Shown here piece by piece: positions 5,914 to 10,585 of a stretch of DNA of 10,585 nt. Every line of letters starts with the position of its first letter. Position 1 is the stretch's first letter. The stretch is from positions 1 through 10,585 of the forward strand of contig QZKK01000211.1 of NCBI GenBank assembly GCA_003599475.1, given 5' to 3'. The stretch is from Desulfobacteraceae bacterium (GTDB taxonomy: Bacteria; Desulfobacterota; Desulfobacteria; Desulfobacterales; SURF-15). A program made the position numbers and the translations under genes. The notes beneath the pieces are model-generated. The model was not told the origin of the DNA. It worked only from the letters and a program-made list of their open reading frames with translations, and made no database searches.

Positions 5914-6384
5914 TTAGGCCGGATAGACCGGCTCACACCGGACCTCGGTTTTGACCGAATTTGCGATATAGCAATTCTCATGCGCTTCATCATGCATGGT
6001 CTGAACTTCTGCCGGAGACGGAATCGGATTTCCCGAAAATACCGCCTTTGGCCGAAGCGTGACTTGCGTCATTGCCAGCCTGCCGGATCGATCTTTCTCC
6101 ATGATGCCGACCGCCTCATCTGCATAGCGGTCAACGCAGAACCCCCTCTTGGATGCAATGGAGAGAAACCAGAGCATGTGACAGCTCGAAAGAGAAACAA
6201 CGAATGCCTCTTCAGGGTCGACAGCGTCGGGGTTTGAGTATGGCATTGGAACAACATGCGGAGATGAGGAAGCCGGAATCGTCACGCCGCCATCGAATAT
6301 CCAGCGGTGGCCTCTGCTGTAACGATTATCGGTGAAAGCCTGATCCCTGCGTTCCCATTGGACTGTTACCTCGTGCTCTGGCAT
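5914..6384 (-). CDS. OsmC-like family protein
   Basis: A 156-residue member of the OsmC/Ohr superfamily, thiol-dependent peroxidases and related proteins that act in the cytoplasm. Features in order: N-terminal strands (VTVQWERRD, FTDNRYSRGHRWIFDGG), DPEEAFVVSLSSCHMLWFLS with the peroxidatic-type C68, and HENCYIANSVKTEV with the partner C138. Both conserved Cys are present, so peroxide reduction is plausible. The sequence fits the general OsmC-like group better than Ohr; the exact substrate is unknown. The start at 6384 follows GGGGAG about six bases upstream. It is the first gene of the minus-strand run and diverges from the 3-hydroxyacyl-CoA dehydrogenase operon across a 367-bp spacer. I could not identify a convincing promoter for it on the minus strand. 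Confidence 0.9.
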   Translation of the reverse strand: MPEHEVTVQWERRDQAFTDNRYSRGHRWIFDGGVTIPASSSPHVVPMPYSNPDAVDPEEAFVVSLSSCHMLWFLSIASKRGFCVDRYADEAVGIMEKDRSGRLAMTQVTLRPKAVFSGNPIPSPAEVQTMHDEAHENCYIANSVKTEVRCEPVYPA

Positions 6385-6654
6385 GATTTCTCCCCTCTAT
6401 CGCTCCGCATCTTTTCAGCTTCTTTCCATCTTTCAGCCGGGCCCCCGGGGTCGGGTTCCTTCGGAGGCGGCGGGGTCCTTTATCGAAACACGCTTCGGTT
6501 GTGCGCAGCCGGTCGAGCCGTCTGTACCGGATGCATCCTTTCTCTCAATATAAGATCCGTATGACGAAAAGACCATAATCGTATGATGCTGAAGGCAAGA
6601 TTCTGAAAAGCGGTCTTCAACATACGCGATGGCAACTGTAAGAATTGCCTTTTT
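6385..6654. other. Divergent intergenic spacer, no gene supported
   Basis: This is the larger part of the spacer between the divergent OsmC-like gene and the dehydrogenase operon. It contains a GC-rich stretch around 6438-6478, then an AT-richer part. A 74-codon minus-strand frame (6433-6657) exists, but it has no recognisable family, a low-complexity end and no good ribosome-binding site. I see no RNA gene or strong terminator. Confidence 0.5.
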
Positions 6655-6696
6655 CAAAGATTTGACTTAAAGAGGGGTCAACATGTAAAATCTTTG
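6655..6696 (+). promoter_or_regulatory. Sigma70-like promoter inside a nested inverted repeat
   Basis: TTGACT at 6662-6667 and TAAAAT at 6686-6691 with an 18-bp spacer make a good sigma70-type promoter, 60 bp upstream of the dehydrogenase start. A perfect 9-bp inverted repeat, CAAAGATTT (6655-6663) and AAATCTTTG (6688-6696), flanks it. A shorter pair, TTGAC (6662-6666) and GTCAA (6677-6681), is nested inside. Because the arms cover both promoter boxes, a DNA-binding regulator here would block RNA polymerase. The regulator is unknown; this is inference from geometry. Confidence 0.6.
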
Positions 6697-6751
6697 CATC
6701 GCTGCTTATATCTGTTTTAATGGGATACGGTTCGATACAGGAGCATGAAAG

Positions 6752-7711
6752 ATGAAACCGAAGACCCTCAGACAGGCGGTTGTGATCGGTACCGGACAGA
6801 TGGGCCCGGGGATTGCCTATACCCTTGCCTCGGCGGGGTTGAACGTAACCCTCTGCGGCCGCAGTCCGGAAAGCATGGAAAAGGGGATGGCGGCGGTAAG
6901 AAGGGGGGCTGGGCTTCTTGCCGCTGAAGGGATCATCACCGAAGAATTCCAGGAATCGGTTTTTAGCCGGATTTCGGGAACTTACCAACCGGAGCCGGTG
7001 CTTCCTACGGCCGATCTGGTAATCGAATCGATCGTCGAGGATCTTTCGATCAAGCAGGCGCTTTTTTCCCGGATCGAACCCCTCTGCCCGGTCGATGCCC
7101 TGCTGACTTCAAACACCTCAGGCCTTCCCGCCACTCGGCTGGCGTCTTCACTGAAGCACCCAGGCCGTTTCGCGGTCACTCACTTCTGGAATCCTCCCCA
7201 TCTGATGCCGCTGGTAGAGGTGGTAAAAGGGGAGAATACTTCGCCAGATACGGTCGATGTGCTGTTGACGCTGCTGAAAACAGCCGGTAAAAAGCCGGTA
7301 GCGGTTCTGAAGGACACCCCCGGGCAGTTGGGAAACCGGTTGTTTCATGCCCTGATCCGGGAAGGCATCCATATCGTAGAAGAGGGGATCGCGACAGCAG
7401 GAGATGTGGATGTGGCAGCCAGCTATGGATTCGGCAGGCGCCTTCCGGCTTACGGCGTGCTGACGCATCAGGATGCCGTCGGGCTCGATATGGTCTATGC
7501 CATACAGAGTTATCTGTGCAGATCGCTGTGCAACGCGACCGAACCGGCAGCGGTTCTAAAGGAGAAAGTCGAATCCTCCGAGCTGGGGGTAAAGTCCGGC
7601 CGGGGTTTTTTCGACTGGAAGAAAAGAGATATCCGGGAGATTGTCGAAAAACGGGATCGATTTCTCGTCGATCTCCTCAAATCGGAAAAAGATGAGCAGA
7701 CAGGCAAATAA
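6752..7711 (+). CDS. 3-hydroxyacyl-CoA dehydrogenase, NAD-binding type
   Basis: A 319-residue monofunctional 3-hydroxyacyl-CoA dehydrogenase, which interconverts L-3-hydroxyacyl-CoA and 3-ketoacyl-CoA in beta-oxidation or its reverse. The Rossmann motif GTGQMGPGIA is at residues 13-22. E92 lies in LVIESIVEDL. The catalytic set is present: S120/N121 in TSNTSGLP, H144 in THFWNPP, E156 in LVEVV and N195 in DTPGQLGNRL. The C-terminal helical domain ends LGVKSGRGFFDW. HFWNPP replaces the common HFFNPP. After the second strand the usual acidic ribose-binding residue is replaced by CGRS (35-38), which may shift cofactor preference. The start at 6752 has AGGAG (6739-6743) eight bases upstream; the nearby ATG at 6745 is out of frame. 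It overlaps the next gene by 20 bp and has a clear promoter, so it leads an operon. The acyl chain or aromatic substrate is unknown. Confidence 0.92.
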   Translation: MKPKTLRQAVVIGTGQMGPGIAYTLASAGLNVTLCGRSPESMEKGMAAVRRGAGLLAAEGIITEEFQESVFSRISGTYQPEPVLPTADLVIESIVEDLSIKQALFSRIEPLCPVDALLTSNTSGLPATRLASSLKHPGRFAVTHFWNPPHLMPLVEVVKGENTSPDTVDVLLTLLKTAGKKPVAVLKDTPGQLGNRLFHALIREGIHIVEEGIATAGDVDVAASYGFGRRLPAYGVLTHQDAVGLDMVYAIQSYLCRSLCNATEPAAVLKEKVESSELGVKSGRGFFDWKKRDIREIVEKRDRFLVDLLKSEKDEQTGK

Positions 7712-8777
7712 GACAGCCATCGGAGCCTTTGTCGTCGGTGCTGCGATGCTGGCTGTGATCGCGGTGATCGTTTTCGGCAGCGGTTGGATTTTTTCCGAGC
7801 GTCCCATTTTTGTGATGTATTTTGAAGGTTCGGTCAAGGGCCTGAGCATCGGTTCCCCGGTGATGTTCCGCGGGGTCAATGTCGGACGCGTAAAAAGCAT
7901 ATCCATTAAAGCCGATCCGAGGGACCTGGTGTTGCGGATCCCCGTACTGGTTGAAATCAATCCGGACGCAGTCGATACCGAAGAGGAGTTCGAAGTCGAT
8001 GCCGAGCGGGAGCTTGAGCGCTTGATCGATCACGGGCTTCGTGCAAAACTGGATATGCAGAGTCTGGTGACAGGTTTGCTGCAGATCGAGGTCGGTTTTT
8101 TCCCCGATGAAAAGCCCCGCCTGGTCGGCGGCAGCAGATACCCGGAGATACCGACCATCCCTTCGACATTCGAAAGGATCACCCGAACCGTTGAAAGCAT
8201 TCCGATCGAAGAGATGGTAAAAAAGATATCGTCCGCCTTGACCGGTATCGATCGAATGATCAATTCTCCGGAAGTATTCGAAAGCATCAAGAATCTGAAT
8301 CAGACTATCCAGGACGCCCGGCTCCTGGTAAAAAACCTGGATCAGCGAACCGGCACTCTCGCCCTGGAAGCATCCGATACCCTCAAGGGGGCCCAGTCCC
8401 TGGTTTCGTCCATGGAGGGTCGGATCGAACCCATTTCATCGGAGGCAGTCATCGCGCTTCGGGAAGCCGGGCTTGCCATGGAGAAGCTCCGCGAAACCTT
8501 TACCCTGGAGAGCGGGATCCAGCATGAGATGATCGTAAGCATCAGTGAGATGGCCGAGTCGCTCAAAAAGACAGCCGATGCCGCCCGGCCGGCGATCACC
8601 GTCGGCAGAGATGCACTTGCCAATATCGGTAAATTGACCGGGGAAGATTCGGTTTCAAACTACCAGATCAGCAGCCTGCTCAAGGAGCTTTCCGCTGCTG
8701 CCCGGGCGATCCGTATCTGGGCGGAATATCTCGAACGGCATCCGGAAGCCCTGATTCGAGGCAAAGGCGGAAGATAG
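7692..8777 (+). CDS. MCE (MlaD/PqiB-type) substrate-binding protein
   Basis: A 361-residue membrane-anchored protein of the MCE family, the periplasmic lipid-binding part of Mla-type ABC transporters that move phospholipids between membranes. One N-terminal transmembrane helix (about residues 9-29) is followed by a single MCE domain (about 39-139) with FEGSVKGLSIGSPVMFRGV, VGRVKSISI and the later HGLRAKLDMQSLVTGLLQIE block. The long C-terminal part (160-350) is predicted helical with heptad-like stretches, as in MCE proteins that build a tunnel. The start at ATG 7692 puts the transmembrane helix directly at the N-terminus; it lies inside the dehydrogenase gene (20-bp overlap), implying translational coupling. 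An MlaE-type permease start follows after a 211-bp repeat-rich spacer. I do not assign it to a specific Mla, Pqi or Let system. Confidence 0.9.
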   Translation: MSRQANKTAIGAFVVGAAMLAVIAVIVFGSGWIFSERPIFVMYFEGSVKGLSIGSPVMFRGVNVGRVKSISIKADPRDLVLRIPVLVEINPDAVDTEEEFEVDAERELERLIDHGLRAKLDMQSLVTGLLQIEVGFFPDEKPRLVGGSRYPEIPTIPSTFERITRTVESIPIEEMVKKISSALTGIDRMINSPEVFESIKNLNQTIQDARLLVKNLDQRTGTLALEASDTLKGAQSLVSSMEGRIEPISSEAVIALREAGLAMEKLRETFTLESGIQHEMIVSISEMAESLKKTADAARPAITVGRDALANIGKLTGEDSVSNYQISSLLKELSAAARAIRIWAEYLERHPEALIRGKGGR

Positions 8778-8793
8778 AGTTTAAGAGATGAGC

Positions 8794-8838
8794 GTCGAAC
8801 ACAGAACACGTCGAACATCCAACATCCGACATCGAATG
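8794..8838. repeat. Degenerate GAACA/ACATC tandem repeat
   Basis: A run of near-identical short units, GTCGAACAC, AGAACAC, GTCGAACATCC, AACATCC and GACATCGAAT, fills the start of the spacer after the MCE gene. Units vary between about 7 and 11 bp. It has no coding potential and is not a hairpin. I recall similar runs in intergenic regions of some Desulfobacterota genomes; that is memory, not a search. Confidence 0.6.
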
Positions 8839-8893
8839 AAGGAATTAAATCAATCTTAGCCGATCGAGGAAAGTTTTTTCGGTCAAACCGGGG

Positions 8894-8965
8894 TTTCAAC
8901 GTGCAACGGTTTCAACGATTTCAACGTGCAACGATCCTGAACACTGAAACCAGAAACCCGAAACC
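8894..8965. repeat. TTTCAACGTGCAACG direct repeat and GAAACC triplet
   Basis: A 15-bp perfect direct repeat, TTTCAACGTGCAACG, occurs at 8894-8908 and 8919-8933, separated by a partial copy (GTTTCAACGA). It is followed by three GAAACC units with a 7-bp period at 8946, 8953 and 8960. This lies 24 bp before the permease start, between two genes expected to be co-transcribed. It may be a dispersed intergenic repeat or a binding array; nothing in the sequence decides. Confidence 0.7.
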
Positions 8966-10581
8966 TCTAATAAGTTAATGAGGAAACGATGAGCCCCCAA
9001 TTGGAACCGATTAAGCCCGTTCTCATTCCGATCAACCGGATGGGCGGAGCGGCGCTCGGCTGGGTCAACGAGCTGGGCGCGGTTTCGATCTTTTTGCTGA
9101 AGTCTTTCCTTCTTATTTTCCGGCCCAAGCAATTTCCCCTGATCATCCAGCAAATCTATTACATCGGCGCACGATCCGCCTCCATCGTGATGCTGGTGGG
9201 CCTTTTTACCGGTTTTCTGGCGGGCTTCCTGGGGATTGGCGGCGTTCTTAATGGCATCGCGGAATACCACGTCCACCGCGCCGTCAGGCCCCATCACCGC
9301 TATCTCGGCGGTAGGCCAGCCGTAGTTAATATCGCCGCGCAGCGACTTGCTGCTCATGACGATGAACGCGCCTCCATAGGCCTTCCGGGTAATGACGCAC
9401 ACCTTCGGCACAGTGGCCTCGCAGTAAGCGTACAGGAACTTGGCGCCGTGCCGTATGATGCCGCGATATTCTTGCTCAGTTCCAGGCATGTAGCCCGGAA
9501 CATCGGCGAACGTTATCAAAGGCACGTTGTAGCAATCGCAGGTGCGCACGAACCTCGCCCCCTTGTCCGAGGCGTCCACGTCGATGGACCCCGCCAGGAA
9601 CTGGGGCTGCTGGGCGATGATGCCCACCGGCTGCCCGTTCATCCGCGCGAAGCCGGTTATCAGGTTCTTCGCAAAATGCTTGTGTACCTCCAGGAAGTCG
9701 GCTCCGTCCACCACCTGCGCAATGACCTTCTTCATGTCATACGATTTTGACGGCTCAGGCGGGACAATTGTAGTCATCGCCTCGTCGCGCCGGTCCGGCG
9801 GGTCGTTGGACGGCACAACCGGCGGGTCATCCATGTTGTTGCCGGGCAGGAAGCTCAGCAGTCGCTTCACCATGTCCAGGCATTCCTGCTCGTTATCAGC
9901 CACGAAATGGGCGTTGCCGCTCTTGCTGGCATGGGTCATGGCGCCGCCCAACTGCTCCAGGCTGACCTCCTCGCCGGTCACTGCCTTGATGACGTTCGGG
10001 CCGGTGATATACATCTGGCCCATCCCCTTCACCATAAAGATAAAGTCTGTGAGGGCCGGGGAATACACCGCGCCTCCGGCGCAGGGGCCCATGATCACGG
10101 ATATCTGCGGGACCACGCCGGAATAGAGGATGTTCCGGGTGAAGATATCGCCGTAGCCTTGCAGGGAATCAACGCCTTCCTGGATGCGAGCGCCGCCCGA
10201 GTCCAGCAGGCCCACTATGGGGGCGCCGCTGCTAGCCGCCAGGTCCATGGCCTTGCAGATCTTCTCCGAGGCCACCTTGGACAGCGAGCCCCCGAGAACG
10301 GTGAAGTCCTGGGCGAAGATAAATACCGTCCGGCCATTCACCTTGCCGTAGCCGGTGACCACGGAGTCGCCGAGATAGCGCTTGTCCTCCAGGCCGAAGT
10401 CGTTGCAGCGGTGAGTGACCATGGCGCCCATTTCCTCGAAGGTGCCAGGGTCGAAGAACGCTGCCACGCGCTCCCGCGCGGACATTTTCCCTTTCTCGTG
10501 CTGTGACTGTACAGCCTTGGGGCCGCCACCCGCCTCCGCCGCCTGGCGTTTCTGGTTAAGCAGGTCTAATTTCTGGTTCAT
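8896..10581 (-). CDS. Acyl-CoA carboxylase carboxyltransferase subunit, truncated with antisense-derived tail
   Basis: The carboxyltransferase (beta) subunit of a biotin-dependent propionyl-CoA, methylmalonyl-CoA or related acyl-CoA carboxylase, which moves CO2 between carboxybiotin and an acyl-CoA. The N-terminal half carries KGKMSARERV, LLDSGGARIQEGVDSLQGYG and the oxyanion-hole region GPCAGGAVYSPALTDF (165-180). The C-terminal half carries FADVPGYMPGTEQE, KAYGGAFIVMSSK (400-412) and GWPTAEIAVMGPDGAVDVVF (421-440). Genuine sequence extends to about residue 456 (NPQEARQK, base ~9214). The last ~60 family residues are missing. The next 105 codons, to the stop at 8896, are antisense to the permease start and spacer repeats and are not real protein homology. 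The ATG at 10581 matches the family start (MNQKLDLLNQKR); its ribosome-binding site is outside the window. Synonymous-codon style is GC-rich and differs from the genes to the left. Propionyl-type specificity is likely but not proven. Confidence 0.85.
   Translation of the reverse strand: MNQKLDLLNQKRQAAEAGGGPKAVQSQHEKGKMSARERVAAFFDPGTFEEMGAMVTHRCNDFGLEDKRYLGDSVVTGYGKVNGRTVFIFAQDFTVLGGSLSKVASEKICKAMDLAASSGAPIVGLLDSGGARIQEGVDSLQGYGDIFTRNILYSGVVPQISVIMGPCAGGAVYSPALTDFIFMVKGMGQMYITGPNVIKAVTGEEVSLEQLGGAMTHASKSGNAHFVADNEQECLDMVKRLLSFLPGNNMDDPPVVPSNDPPDRRDEAMTTIVPPEPSKSYDMKKVIAQVVDGADFLEVHKHFAKNLITGFARMNGQPVGIIAQQPQFLAGSIDVDASDKGARFVRTCDCYNVPLITFADVPGYMPGTEQEYRGIIRHGAKFLYAYCEATVPKVCVITRKAYGGAFIVMSSKSLRGDINYGWPTAEIAVMGPDGAVDVVFRDAIKNAANPQEARQKTGKKAHQHHDGGGSCADVIDLLDDQGKLLGPENKKERLQQKDRNRAQLVDPAERRSAHPVDRNENGLNRFQLGAHRFLINLLEVSGFWFQCSGSLHVEIVETVAR
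8989..9213 (+). pseudogene. MlaE-type ABC permease, N-terminal fragment cut at junction
   Basis: The first ~75 codons of an MlaE (DUF140-type) permease, the membrane subunit of a lipid ABC transporter. Diagnostic stretches are the N-terminal helix (ALGWVNELGAVSIFLLKSFL, LIFRPKQFP), then IIQQIYYIGARSASIVMLVG and LFTG. Members normally continue with a Met/Val-rich helix and LQG, totalling about 250-270 residues. Here, just after LFTG, the sequence becomes the antisense of a carboxyltransferase gene. The frame stays open to 9750, but that part has no permease features (it is rich in His, Arg and Asp), so I exclude it. GAGGA precedes ATG 8989 by a few bases. It follows the MCE gene, as expected for one transporter. 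The truncation is a genomic rearrangement or an assembly artefact. Confidence 0.8.
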
Positions 10582-10585
10582 TGCC

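Noticed and set aside
6433..6657. 74-codon minus-strand frame in the divergent spacer
   Set aside because: It has no family likeness, no clear ribosome-binding site and a low-complexity end.
8794..8965. CRISPR array
   Set aside because: Units are only 6-15 bp, spacing is irregular, there are no unique spacers of constant length and no cas genes.
9211..9250. AGFLGIGG stretch resembling a TauE/SafE transporter motif
   Set aside because: The bases are the antisense of the carboxyltransferase residues around NAANPQEARQK; the likeness is chance and the rest of that family is absent.
9214..9750. Plus-strand continuation of the permease frame
   Set aside because: It is antisense to conserved carboxyltransferase sequence and has no membrane helices or permease motifs.

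Overview
The window looks like a contig piece from an uncultured anaerobic bacterium. The best guess is a Desulfobacterota (former Deltaproteobacteria) lineage. The reasons are the pairing of a CoA ligase with a tandem-ACT protein, a 3-hydroxyacyl-CoA dehydrogenase beside an MCE/MlaE lipid-transport pair, and short intergenic repeats of the ACAGGAT and GAAACC type. This placement is inference from gene content. No rRNA, tRNA, CRISPR array, transposase or phage gene was seen.

Layout. (1) 1-1962, plus strand: a tightly packed operon with the C-terminal end of an acyl-CoA/aryl-CoA ligase, a tandem ACT-domain protein, and a TIM-barrel sugar-phosphate isomerase/epimerase-like protein whose start overlaps the ACT gene's stop. 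(2) 2074-6384, minus strand: a run of small stress or accessory genes. In transcription order these are an OsmC-like protein, a second tandem ACT protein, a degenerate YCII/VOC gene remnant, a VOC protein, a GC-rich DUF899-DUF2182 pair, a 107-residue protein of unknown function, and a PhnB-like VOC protein. The DUF899-DUF2182 pair differs clearly in base composition and looks acquired. (3) 6655-9213, plus strand: a sigma70-like promoter lying inside a nested inverted repeat, then a 3-hydroxyacyl-CoA dehydrogenase, an MCE/MlaD-type protein overlapping it by 20 bp, a repeat-rich spacer, and the first ~75 codons of an MlaE-type permease. (4) About 9214-10581, minus strand: a biotin-dependent acyl-CoA carboxylase carboxyltransferase subunit lacking roughly its last 60 residues.

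The most consequential observation is the join near 9213. A plus-strand permease and a minus-strand carboxyltransferase are both cut mid-domain and fused tail to tail, so each frame runs on through the antisense of the other. This is either a real rearrangement or an assembly chimera, and the sequence alone cannot decide. If it is a chimera, the carboxyltransferase belongs to a different genome and should not be used to infer this organism's metabolism.

Functional picture. The left operon and the dehydrogenase operon both point to CoA-thioester metabolism (fatty or aromatic acids), with the ACT protein a candidate sensor of an amino acid or related ligand. The dehydrogenase is probably co-transcribed with envelope lipid-transport genes. 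The central minus-strand genes resemble a collection of small redox, resistance and metal-handling proteins. I found no clearly new multi-gene system. The least explained parts are the ligase/ACT/TIM-barrel trio, the dehydrogenase/MCE pairing with its dyad promoter, and the DUF899-DUF2182 cassette.
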